Assembly: GCA_964486145.1 (NCBI GenBank)
Contig: CAZAMT010000030.1
Location: forward strand, 1-23,486
Source of the DNA: CAZAMT01 sp964486145
GTDB lineage: Bacteria > Bacteroidota > Bacteroidia > Bacteroidales > JAAAOM01
Direction: 5' to 3'
Length of the DNA stretch: 23,486 nt
Shown here: positions 1-7,574 of the stretch, one piece after another
Position numbering within the stretch: the first letter of the stretch is position 1
How the letters are laid out: the number at the start of each line of letters is the position of its first letter
Position numbers and translations under genes: made by a program
Notes under the pieces: generated by a model
What the model was told of the DNA's origin: nothing
The model's database searches: none
The model's input: the letters and a program-made list of their open reading frames with translations, nothing else

Positions 1-167
1 ATTGGCTCGTCAGAGAAATTTTTTTGGTAAAAGCCAGAAAAAATAGTACCGTAAACGATGTTACTGTAAGTAAAGAATCCTTTTCTGAAAATGCTGCTTG
101 GATAGTACTTTTCTCAGATATAGAGGGTAATGTTTTTGAAATAAATTTAAAACAATATTTAAAATGA
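1..167 (+). CDS. C-terminal end of an unknown protein (partial)
   Basis: An open frame enters from the left edge (first full codon at base 3) and runs 54 codons to a TGA at 165-167. That stop overlaps the ATG of the next gene in an ATGA arrangement, which supports translational coupling and a real gene. The visible residues are mostly polar with alternating hydrophobics and end in INLKQYLK. I do not recognise a family. Base composition is AT-rich like the downstream beta-helix gene, so the two probably form one transcription unit. Confidence 0.55.
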   Translation, partial: WLVREIFLVKARKNSTVNDVTVSKESFSENAAWIVLFSDIEGNVFEINLKQYLK

Positions 168-1120
168 ACTATTTAATAAAAATCTCAATAATCTGTTCTT
201 TCATTTGCACGGCCGGAATGTGTTTTGGCAATATTTTGAATGTTCCTCAAGAATACCATAGTATTCAATCTGCAATTAATATGGCATCAGAAGGAGATAC
301 TGTTCTGGTTTCAAAGGGAAAATACAAAGAAAATCTCATTATAAAGGACAAATTTATCGTATTGGTTTCTGAGTTTTATCAAAAAAAGGATTCTTTTTTA
401 ATTGAGGAATGTATTTTGGAAGGTAGTAAAAGTACGATTCTAACTATCTGGAATTCAAATGGAACTATTATATCAGGATTTACTTTTTTAAATGGCGATG
501 ATGGTATTTCCACAAATTCTCAAATAGAAATATCCAATAATCGTTTTATCAATAATGTAGATGGTTTAGATTATGAGAGCGGAGGAGGTATTTGCAAAAA
601 TAACTACTTTTCAAATAATAAAGATGATGCAATAGATCTTGATGGTAAATGTGAAGTTTTAATTGAGAAGAACCTTATAGCTAATAATGAAGATGATGGT
701 ATCGAGATTAGGTATCATCCTTTTGAAGGTAATTCTATTCAAATCATCATAACAAACAATCAAATTATTGGTAATATGGAAGATGGTATACAGCTTATAT
801 TTTATCCTGAAAAGATGAAAAGGCATGTGATAATAAAAAACAATGTTTTTGAAGAGAATCAAATGGTAGCCATTGGTTGTATGTCTGATGGTGAAACGAA
901 AGAAGATTATAGATCCGCATCTTCTTTTAATAGCATTACGATAGAAGAAAACAAGTTTATCGAAAATAACTATTGTATTACCTGCTCTGAAAATCCGGAT
1001 ATTACTAAAAATGAATTTATAAAAAGTAAAGTTGTCGCTTTTAAAGGCAAAATGAATTATTCCGCTTTTATGAAAAACAATATATTTATTGACAATAATC
1101 AGGATTATATTGAATTATAA
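164..1120 (+). CDS. Exported right-handed beta-helix (pectate-lyase-fold) repeat protein
   Basis: The 318-residue protein starts with a classical signal peptide (about residues 1-22, ending CFG). It is followed by the typical entry of NosD/PbH1-type beta-helix proteins, with a segment reading VPQEYHSIQSAINMASEGD. The rest is a run of short Asn-rich turns repeating as 'NN.F..N' and 'DDGI/DDAI' roughly every 22-25 residues (for example near residues 112, 155, 175 and 207), each a coil of a parallel beta-helix. Such proteins bind or cleave polysaccharides, but no catalytic set can be assigned here, so a non-enzymatic surface or secreted role is equally possible. The gene overlaps the previous one by four bases. 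It is clearly more AT-rich than the genes after 1472, which may mean a different origin. The fold is fairly sure, the function unknown. Confidence 0.75.
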   Translation: MNYLIKISIICSFICTAGMCFGNILNVPQEYHSIQSAINMASEGDTVLVSKGKYKENLIIKDKFIVLVSEFYQKKDSFLIEECILEGSKSTILTIWNSNGTIISGFTFLNGDDGISTNSQIEISNNRFINNVDGLDYESGGGICKNNYFSNNKDDAIDLDGKCEVLIEKNLIANNEDDGIEIRYHPFEGNSIQIIITNNQIIGNMEDGIQLIFYPEKMKRHVIIKNNVFEENQMVAIGCMSDGETKEDYRSASSFNSITIEENKFIENNYCITCSENPDITKNEFIKSKVVAFKGKMNYSAFMKNNIFIDNNQDYIEL

Positions 1121-1149
1121 CTGGAACAAGGTTTCTTCCTACTGATGAT

Positions 1150-1479
1150 TTTGGATTTAAATAACAAAAAAAAAATCCCCAAAAGAAGCAATCGTTGCGC
1201 TTGTGCCAATACAAGGTGCTGATAAAAACAAGTACGCAATTAAGTTTTATTCGGGTTGGCATTAAAATACCTGGAAATTGCCCGGAGTTTGCCCTATTTT
1301 GTTACGAGTAAGGGATACCTATCATTAACGTAATCCTTTTCGATGCCGATAACGCAACTGGGGCAAAGGCGTTAAATGAGCCTGGGTGTCAAATTCATGA
1401 TATGGAGTTTTTAAAAAGCTGCGGTGTAACCGAGTTTCAAATTGATTCTCATTACGATAAATGGTTAAAACATGAATAA
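1150..1479 (+). pseudogene. Possible decayed gene, 3' part in two frames
   Basis: The 351-base gap after the beta-helix gene holds protein-like sequence broken across frames. One frame up to about 1259 reads VALVPIQGADKNKY and then YSGW before a stop. The next frame (from about 1261, with an in-frame stop at 1309-1311) continues to a TAA at 1477-1479 and contains FDADNATGAKALNEPGC and GVTEFQIDSHYDKWL. The last stop overlaps the ATG of the phosphodiesterase gene at 1472. Reading needs at least one frameshift and passes one stop, so I treat it as a remnant. I do not recognise the parent family, and an unrelated short ORF is possible. Confidence 0.35.
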
Positions 1480-3058
1480 CAAAAAACATTTTTCTTTGGT
1501 AATCCTTTTCGTTATGCTGATATTATGGAAAGGTTGTGCTTTTAAAACCGAAAAAAACACCGATAATCAATCCATTTCACTTCCTGATTACGGATTATGC
1601 GCCCACCGCGGTGCCATGGCCACGCATCCTGAAAATACAATCCCTGGTTTCCTGGCCGCTATCGATGCAGGCGCCCACATGATTGAATTTGATGTAGCCC
1701 TGGCACGGGACAGCCAGATAGTGGTTATACATGATGCCACCGTTGACAGGACAACCAACGGGTCCGGAAAAGTATCGGATTACAGCCTGGCCGATATCAA
1801 AAAGCTTGACGCAGGCAGTTGGAAAGCACCGGAATTTAAGGGCACTACAATTCCTACCCTCGATGAGACCCTTGCCATTATGCCTTTAAATATATGGCTT
1901 AACATTCACCTGAAAGATGGAGGCTTACTCGCAGAATTGGTAACCCGGGCCCTGGTAAAGGAAAACAGGCTTCACCAGGCATTTCTTGCCTGTACTTCTG
2001 TAGCAGCTAAAAAGGCGAGGGAAATAAACCCCGATGTAATTATTTGTAACATGGACAGAAGGGATACTAACCAAAAATACGCAAAAGAAACCATTGAAAT
2101 GAATGCCGGGTTTATTCAATTCCGGGGTAGCGGATTGGACGAAATTTATCAATGTATTCCCGAATTAGTGAATTCCGGGGTGAAGATTAATTATTACGGA
2201 ACTGATTCAATTCCTCTTCTGATGGAATTAATGGAAAAGGGTGTCCATTTTCCATTGGTAAATGATATCGTGAATACGATGAAGAGTATCTCCGGAACTC
2301 TAAACCCTATGCCCGCCATTATCGCCCATCGAGGTGCTTCCTCGATTGCCCCTGAAAACACACTTTCTTCCGCCTTGTTAGCATGGCAATTGAAAGCTGA
2401 TGCCGTGGAAGTGGATATCTTCCTTTCGAAAGACAACCGCATCATGGGAATTCACGATGCAAACACGCTTAGGACATCCGGCGAGGACTACATTGTAAAG
2501 GATACACATTCCTCCGTTCTTCGGGGGCTGGAAGTAGGTTCCTTTAAAGATGAAAAATACAGGGGAGAAAAAATCCCTTTTCTGGAAGAAATAATCGAAA
2601 CCATACCCCCTGGCAAAGAACTCGTGATTGAAATTAAATGTGGCAGTGAAGTGATTCATTTTCTTAAAGATATTATTACCAAATATGGACCTGGGAAAAG
2701 GTTTTCTTTTATATGCTTTGATCTTGAGACCATTATTGATATCAAAAGACAATTCCCCGATTACCGGTGCTATTGGCTATGCGGTAATAAGAAAATGCTA
2801 AATCAAAAAATTGGCGAAGTGGCGCGCGCCGGACTGGAAGGAGTAAGCCTTAAACATAGCATTATTGACAAGGAAGTAATGGATATGGCCGGCGAACTTG
2901 AACTGGAAGTTTTCACCTACACCGTAAATGATGCTGCGGAAGCTTTGCGGTTAATTAAATTAGGGGTTAAGGGGATCACAACAGACAGGCCCTTATGGTT
3001 AAGGGAGACATTGGAAGCGACTGTTGCCTCAAATAGATTCTCAAAGGATGGTGAATAA
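1472..3058 (+). CDS. Tandem-domain glycerophosphodiester phosphodiesterase lipoprotein
   Basis: The 528-residue protein probably hydrolyses glycerophosphodiesters or related phosphodiesters outside the cytoplasm. An N-terminal hydrophobic segment ends at Cys22 (a weak lipobox, WKGC), suggesting a lipoprotein. It carries two GDPD TIM-barrel domains. The first (about 40-270) has HRG at 45-47, PENT at 53-56, E72 and D74 in IEFD, and H87. The second (about 282-512) has HRG at 286-288, PENT at 294-297, E313 and D315 in VEVD, H328 and IEIK with E387. In the first domain the position equivalent to the metal-binding Glu of IEIK is His146 (NIHLK), so the first half may bind metal differently or be inactive. 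Duplicated GDPD proteins are unusual, since the usual length is about 250-300 residues. The start overlaps the end of the preceding remnant. Confidence 0.88.
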   Translation: MNNKKHFSLVILFVMLILWKGCAFKTEKNTDNQSISLPDYGLCAHRGAMATHPENTIPGFLAAIDAGAHMIEFDVALARDSQIVVIHDATVDRTTNGSGKVSDYSLADIKKLDAGSWKAPEFKGTTIPTLDETLAIMPLNIWLNIHLKDGGLLAELVTRALVKENRLHQAFLACTSVAAKKAREINPDVIICNMDRRDTNQKYAKETIEMNAGFIQFRGSGLDEIYQCIPELVNSGVKINYYGTDSIPLLMELMEKGVHFPLVNDIVNTMKSISGTLNPMPAIIAHRGASSIAPENTLSSALLAWQLKADAVEVDIFLSKDNRIMGIHDANTLRTSGEDYIVKDTHSSVLRGLEVGSFKDEKYRGEKIPFLEEIIETIPPGKELVIEIKCGSEVIHFLKDIITKYGPGKRFSFICFDLETIIDIKRQFPDYRCYWLCGNKKMLNQKIGEVARAGLEGVSLKHSIIDKEVMDMAGELELEVFTYTVNDAAEALRLIKLGVKGITTDRPLWLRETLEATVASNRFSKDGE

Positions 3059-3154
3059 GTACATAAATATTATCACTGTTAATATGGATAAAGATTATAA
3101 GGTATTGTTAACACAGATAGCGGTTTGGGTGTATAAAACGTAGCACAAGCGTAA

Positions 3155-3712
3155 TTATTCAATCAGTTCAAAATCTTTAATTCTTAATTTTACTTTCTTA
3201 TTCTTTAATGCTCCTAAGGTATGTCTGATATGGTTTTTGACCTCACTTTTTAAGAAGGGTGGTATCAATTCTTTAAATTCAATTTCGAACAATCTGTGAA
3301 TAACCACTAAATCATCTTTTGAAAAAGGCCTTACTCCGTTAATCAATTCCGACATGTAATTAGGTCTATGTCCCAGGATTGTTGCCAAGTCTTTTTGTGA
3401 TAATCCCGAATCCTTTAGTTTTTTTCTAATTATCTCTTTTCGATTTTGAATAAAAAGATTCTCTGAATAAATTATCTTTTCTGCAATATCACTTTCTCGA
3501 ATTTGATCATCTGTTATGTTTTCTTCATCTGACCAATTCTTTTGTTCAAATTGCATAATCAACTTTTTAAGATGTTGACGAATTGGTTCAAGTGATTTAT
3601 CTTCTTTTACCATCCATCGTAATCTCCCATAAATAGATGATGCTTTCTCGTGTTCTAATTCATTATTTAATTCATCTATTTTCAATATATTGTCAATCTC
3701 CAGTCTTTCCAT
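3155..3712 (-). CDS. higA: HigA-like antitoxin / HTH transcriptional regulator
   Basis: A 185-residue protein with a C-terminal Cro/C1-type helix-turn-helix (about residues 103-137, LSQKDLATILGHRPNYMSEL). It resembles HigA antitoxins, which neutralise HigB and repress their own operon. I chose the ATG at 3712, eight bases past the toxin stop at 3720; an upstream in-frame ATG at 3835 would extend it 41 residues but overlap the toxin gene by over 100 bases. The roughly 100 residues before the HTH are charged and helical and make this longer than a typical HigA (about 90-140). They may be the toxin-binding part. The toxin-first gene order is the classic higBA arrangement. Confidence 0.75.
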   Translation of the reverse strand: MERLEIDNILKIDELNNELEHEKASSIYGRLRWMVKEDKSLEPIRQHLKKLIMQFEQKNWSDEENITDDQIRESDIAEKIIYSENLFIQNRKEIIRKKLKDSGLSQKDLATILGHRPNYMSELINGVRPFSKDDLVVIHRLFEIEFKELIPPFLKSEVKNHIRHTLGALKNKKVKLRIKDFELIE

Positions 3713-3719
3713 TTTTAAT

Positions 3720-4061
3720 CTATTTAATTTTTCCTTGATTTCTGATCCACGTTTCAATTGTTTTTTTATTCCCTTTAAAGATGGAATCATATTCTCCATG
3801 GTTACCAACCCAAAGTACTTCAGCTTCCTGTTCATGAAACACTATCATAATCATTGTCCTATGAATATTTATGTCAAAAAAGTAGAAGTTGTCTCCGTAA
3901 ATCTTGTCGGCATCTGGTCTTGTCTTGATCAAATCTAATTTATTTTTCCAGTCTGATGTTTCAACATCTTCAATCAACTTATCAATAGCCTTAACAAGTT
4001 TAATATTTCCTCGATTCTTCTTTTTTAGTTTTAATAATCTATCTTTACGTAATAAATCCAA
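3720..4061 (-). CDS. higB: HigB-family mRNA interferase toxin
   Basis: The 113-residue protein matches the HigB toxin family (RelE/ParE superfamily ribosome-dependent mRNA endonucleases). The early KDRLL segment, SDWKNKLDL at about 36-44, NFYFFDINIHRTMIMIVF at about 58-75 and the C-terminal VLWVGNHGEYD followed by KKTIETWIRN are all family-like. Length fits the family. It is the first gene of a two-gene minus-strand operon with the HTH antitoxin seven bases downstream. A promoter-like element and an inverted repeat sit just upstream, consistent with autoregulation. Activity itself cannot be judged from sequence. Confidence 0.82.
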   Translation of the reverse strand: MDLLRKDRLLKLKKKNRGNIKLVKAIDKLIEDVETSDWKNKLDLIKTRPDADKIYGDNFYFFDINIHRTMIMIVFHEQEAEVLWVGNHGEYDSIFKGNKKTIETWIRNQGKIK

Positions 4062-4074
4062 AATATTTTTTTTA

Positions 4075-4082
4075 CAAAGATA
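4075..4082 (-). promoter_or_regulatory. Bacteroidota-type -7 element of higBA
   Basis: On the minus strand this reads TATCTTTG, an exact match to the Bacteroidota -7 consensus TAnnTTTG. It lies 13 bases before the higB ATG, implying a very short leader. A TTG occurs 23 bases further upstream as a possible -33 element, at the far end of acceptable spacing. Confidence 0.5.
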
Positions 4083-4083
4083 T

Positions 4084-4110
4084 AATTATTCCACATATTT
4101 TGGAACAATT
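4084..4110. promoter_or_regulatory. Inverted repeat, candidate HigA operator
   Basis: Two 10-base arms, AATTATTCCA and TGGAACAATT, are reverse complements with one mismatch and are separated by seven bases (CATATTT). The dyad lies directly upstream of the higB -7 element, between it and the presumed -33 region, where a bound antitoxin would block transcription. This is an inference from position and symmetry. Confidence 0.5.
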
Positions 4111-4124
4111 GTGTTATTTTTTTT

Positions 4125-4262
4125 ATGCTTGTTAACCATGGAGTAAAGCTACAAATGAATAATCTTACAAATGCAGCATTACAAGAGGTTTCAGGTAAAC
4201 CAACAGGTAAATTGGCAAAATGGACGGAACTGAACGTTAAGGAATGTGAGGAACCGTATTAG
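4125..4262 (+). CDS. Very short ORF of unknown status (45 codons)
   Basis: An ATG at 4125 (or a second at 4155) opens a frame to TAG at 4260-4262. The product is polar, with LQEVSGKPTGKLAKWTELN near the end. There is no strong ribosome binding site and I recognise no family. It begins beside the divergent higB promoter and ends 19 bases before the next gene. It could be a leader ORF, a fragment of a lost gene, or chance. Confidence 0.2.
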   Translation: MLVNHGVKLQMNNLTNAALQEVSGKPTGKLAKWTELNVKECEEPY

Positions 4263-4281
4263 TTGAACTGAACTTTTAAGA

Positions 4282-5070
4282 ATGGTAAAATCAATTTATA
4301 AACTACTAATTTTATTAACAATATCTTGCGTAACAATATTTTCGCAAGATATTGTTAACGTTTATAACGTGCCAAATACACAACAAGGGGTTGCTACAGA
4401 TGCTGACTATTTTTATGTTATCAATAATAATCATATTACAAAACATCACAAAAGTGATGGAGTAATGGCGAAAAGTTGGAAAGACGGTGACAGATTATTA
4501 AATCACATGAACAGCGGAGTAATCATTGACGATAAACTCTATGTTGTTAATTCAAATTATCCGGATATTCCCATGGCCAGTTCCATTGAGGTTTTTGATC
4601 CGGTAACACTAGAACATCTTACAAATCATAGTTTTGGAATATTGAATGGCTCGGCAACCTGGATGGATCAGTATAAAGGCCATTGGTATGTCAGCTTTGC
4701 ACACTATACCGGAAGGGGAGGACAACCTGGTCATAGCAATGGCTGGACCCGCCTCGTTAAATTTGATTCCGCCTGGCGACAAATTGAGTCATGGGTTTTC
4801 CCGCAGACGCTTTTGGAGAAGTTTGTCACGCGAAGTAGCTCCGGAGGCGTTATTCTTGAGGACGGAACCATCTTGTGCACAGGGCATGATAACTACGAAT
4901 TATATGTGCTGAAATTCCCGGAGAAAGGTTTTACATTGCAATGGATAAAAACAATTCCGGTTGGTTCATTTGGACAAGGCATAGCATACGAAAAAAATGA
5001 CTCCGCAACGCTAATTTATGGAATAATTAAAAGTGAAAATAAAGTAATTGTCTCCAAAATTAATAAATAG
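4282..5070 (+). CDS. Exported protein of unknown function, likely beta-propeller fold
   Basis: The 262-residue protein has a signal peptide (about residues 1-21, ending IFS before Gln). The mature part is rich in short beta-strands of the type seen in propeller blades: GVATDADYFYVINN, then NSGVIIDDKLYVVNSN, SSIEVFDPVTLEH, GGVILEDGTILCTGHD and GQGIAYEKNDSATLIYGI. These recur at roughly 45-50 residue spacing, which would give five or six blades. No catalytic residues can be named. The gene stands alone, preceded by a short ORF and followed by a 273-base gap. The fold is a moderate guess, the function unknown. Confidence 0.7.
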   Translation: MVKSIYKLLILLTISCVTIFSQDIVNVYNVPNTQQGVATDADYFYVINNNHITKHHKSDGVMAKSWKDGDRLLNHMNSGVIIDDKLYVVNSNYPDIPMASSIEVFDPVTLEHLTNHSFGILNGSATWMDQYKGHWYVSFAHYTGRGGQPGHSNGWTRLVKFDSAWRQIESWVFPQTLLEKFVTRSSSGGVILEDGTILCTGHDNYELYVLKFPEKGFTLQWIKTIPVGSFGQGIAYEKNDSATLIYGIIKSENKVIVSKINK

Positions 5071-5343
5071 TATGTCTCACGGAATTAATAATCAAGGGAT
5101 TAATGCTTTTATACTATAGTATTTACTGCATTTTACTTTGTTCCTTTATGTTAACTGTAGGTTCCATAATAATTACATTGTTAAAAAGATACGTATTTCA
5201 AATTTATTTTAGATTATCAATTCTTGAATCCCCTTGAAATGTAAGTCAATATATTCAAAATACCCTGACATTTATCACCCCAACCAACCACCTCCCTTTT
5301 CCATTTTTTACATATTTTTATGCCTTAATTTTATTAAATCCAA
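5071..5343. other. Intergenic gap with no recognisable feature
   Basis: This AT-rich 273-base gap separates the exported unknown protein from the M3 peptidase. I see no ORF, no strong hairpin and no exact TAnnTTTG element. It presumably holds the peptidase promoter. Confidence 0.4.
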
Positions 5344-7500
5344 ATGATCATGAAACATAAAGTTGAAATTTTAATAGCATTTCTTGTTTTTGCACTGTTT
5401 TCTTGCTCTGGACCAACGGTATCAGAAAAATCAGGAAATCCGCTTTTAACGGAGTATGAAACTCCGTATCAGGTACCGCCCTTTGACAAAATTCATAATG
5501 CTCATTTCAAACCGGCATTGGATTCCGGAATTGCGGCCCTGCGTGCAGAAATTGACGTCATTGTTAACAACCCGCAGGATCCAGGTTTCGAAAACACCAT
5601 CGAGGCACTTGAATATTCCGGCATGTTGCTCGATAAAGTGCAGAATGTGTTTGGTAACCTGAGATCGGCAAATACGAACGATTCCATCCAACTGATATCA
5701 AAAGAAATAGCGCCGGAAATTTCAAAAGTATACGATGATATTTACCTGAATAACCAGCTCTTTGAACGTGTAAACCGGGTTTACAAAGCAAGAACGGCTC
5801 TAAACCTTGAACCGGAGCAGGAAAAATTGTTGGAAGAAACATACAAATCTTTTGTAAGGCGGGGAGCAAATTTGTCGGATAATGACAAAGAGCAGTTACG
5901 CAGCATCAATGAGCAGTTGTCTCTGTTAACCCTCGAATTTGGTGAAAACATTCTCAACGAAACCAATAATTTTCAGATGGTCATCGAAGATGAGGCACAA
6001 CTGGCAGGATTGCCTCAGGATGTTCGTGAAAGTGCCGCTGAAGCAGCATCGGCAGAAGGCATGGAAGGGAAATGGCTGTTTACTGTGCATAAACCCAGTA
6101 TGTTGCCATTTCTTCAATACTCCAAAGTCCGGCCACTGCGTGAGAAACTGTTCAAAGCATATATGAACCTCGGAAATAATAACAACGATTACGATAACAA
6201 GGAAATACTTAAAAAAATGGTAAACCTGCGTATCGATCGCGCCAACCTCCTCGGTTACCAGTCTCATGCTGATTACATACTGGCCGATCGCATGGCGGAA
6301 AAACCCGAAAATGTTAGTGACTTGCTAATGGAAATATGGAGTTCCGCTCTGCCGGTGGCTAAAAAAGAAGTTGGAATGTTGCAGCAAATGATCAATCAGG
6401 AAGGGCATGATTTCAAACTAAAACCATGGGACTGGTGGCATTATGCCGAAAAAGTGCGGAAAGAAAAATATAATCTCGATGAAGAACAACTACGTCCTTA
6501 TTTCCAGCTTGAAAACGTAAGGGAAGGCGTTTTTGAACTGGCCCATCGACTGTTCGGGTTAACCTTTGAAGAAATCACAGACATCCCAAAACCTCACCCG
6601 GATGCTCTTACATTTGAGGTAAAAGAACAAGATGGTTCTCATATTGGCTTACTGTACATGGATTTCCACCCCCGCCAAAGCAAAAGAGGAGGGGCCTGGA
6701 TGAGCAGTTACCGCAAGCAGTATCGAAAAGATGGTGAATACATCCACCCTGTCATCACCAATGTATGTAATTTCTCGAAACCAACAGGAAATAAACCCGC
6801 TTTACTCAGTCTTGATGAGGTTCATACATTATTCCATGAATTCGGGCATGCCCTGCACGGATTATTGTCCGATTGCACATACCCGGGCCTTTCGGGTACT
6901 TCCGTTCCCAGGGATTTTGTTGAGTTGCCCTCTCAAATTATGGAGAACTGGGTACTTGAGCCGGAAATGCTGAAATTTTACGCCAAACATTATGAAACCG
7001 GGGAGGTTATTCCGGATAGCCTTATCAATAAAATAAAGGAAAGTGCTTTGTTCAACCAGGGATTTGCCATGGCTGAATACCTTGCAGCTTCGTTTCTCGA
7101 TATGGACTATCACACCTTAACCGAGCCTTTAACTGAGGATGTGTTGGCTTTTGAAGAAAAAGCAATGGATGATATCGGACTGATGGATGAAATCATTCCC
7201 CGTTACCGAAGCACTTATTTTCGTCATATTTTTGCTTCGGGGTATTCGGCAGGATACTACAGCTACATCTGGGCCGAAGTGCTTGATGCGGATGCATACA
7301 AAGCCTTCAGGGAAAATGGTATTTTTGATAAAGAAACAGCCCGGGCGTTTAGAGAGAATATCCTTGCCAGGGGAGGAACGCAGGAACCCATGATGCTTTA
7401 TAAACAGTTTCGAGGTGATGAACCGGATATCAATGCACTGCTGGAGCGAAAGGGATTAGTGAAACGAAGCGATATCAAAGGAGATGATAATGTTTTATGA
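5344..7500 (+). CDS. dcp: M3-family metallopeptidase lipoprotein (peptidyl-dipeptidase Dcp / oligopeptidase A type)
   Basis: The 718-residue protein should cleave short peptides, removing dipeptides or cutting oligopeptides in a closed-clam zinc enzyme. The zinc site is intact: HEFGH at 498-502 and a third ligand Glu527 in DFVELPSQIMENW, exactly 29 residues after the first His, as in thimet oligopeptidase. The Dcp-like PYQVPPFDKI start and the C-terminal FASGYSAGYYSYIWAEV, which lines the substrate cleft in this family, are present, and the length is typical (about 680-720). An N-terminal hydrophobic segment ends in LFSC (Cys21), so the enzyme is probably a lipoprotein in the periplasm, unlike cytoplasmic E. 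coli Dcp. A second ATG at 5350 would give a neater signal peptide. The gene converges with the ATPase gene across a hairpin. Confidence 0.9.
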   Translation: MIMKHKVEILIAFLVFALFSCSGPTVSEKSGNPLLTEYETPYQVPPFDKIHNAHFKPALDSGIAALRAEIDVIVNNPQDPGFENTIEALEYSGMLLDKVQNVFGNLRSANTNDSIQLISKEIAPEISKVYDDIYLNNQLFERVNRVYKARTALNLEPEQEKLLEETYKSFVRRGANLSDNDKEQLRSINEQLSLLTLEFGENILNETNNFQMVIEDEAQLAGLPQDVRESAAEAASAEGMEGKWLFTVHKPSMLPFLQYSKVRPLREKLFKAYMNLGNNNNDYDNKEILKKMVNLRIDRANLLGYQSHADYILADRMAEKPENVSDLLMEIWSSALPVAKKEVGMLQQMINQEGHDFKLKPWDWWHYAEKVRKEKYNLDEEQLRPYFQLENVREGVFELAHRLFGLTFEEITDIPKPHPDALTFEVKEQDGSHIGLLYMDFHPRQSKRGGAWMSSYRKQYRKDGEYIHPVITNVCNFSKPTGNKPALLSLDEVHTLFHEFGHALHGLLSDCTYPGLSGTSVPRDFVELPSQIMENWVLEPEMLKFYAKHYETGEVIPDSLINKIKESALFNQGFAMAEYLAASFLDMDYHTLTEPLTEDVLAFEEKAMDDIGLMDEIIPRYRSTYFRHIFASGYSAGYYSYIWAEVLDADAYKAFRENGIFDKETARAFRENILARGGTQEPMMLYKQFRGDEPDINALLERKGLVKRSDIKGDDNVL

Positions 7501-7522
7501 TGAACATGCTAACATCCTGATG

Positions 7523-7559
7523 GAACATGGATGATACAATTTCCGAATCATCCATGTTC
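7523..7559. terminator. Bidirectional terminator-like hairpin
   Basis: A perfect 13-bp stem (GAACATGGATGAT pairing with ATCATCCATGTTC) encloses an 11-base loop. It lies 22 bases after the peptidase stop and 15 bases before the convergent ATPase stop. There is no long T-tract on either side, so it may stall polymerase or protect 3' ends rather than be a strict intrinsic terminator. Confidence 0.55.
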
Positions 7560-7574
7560 TATGTGATTATTTAT

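Noticed and set aside
3720..3835. A longer antitoxin starting at 3835
   Set aside because: It would overlap the toxin gene by over 100 bases; the ATG at 3712 just after the toxin stop fits the usual higBA arrangement.
5344..7500. M3 peptidase as an unusual finding because it is exported
   Set aside because: Lipoprotein forms of Dcp-like peptidases are familiar in Bacteroidota and all catalytic residues are normal.
7523..7559. Attachment site or insertion-sequence end
   Set aside because: The dyad is a single hairpin between two convergent genes with no transposase or duplicated target, so a transcription end is the simpler reading.
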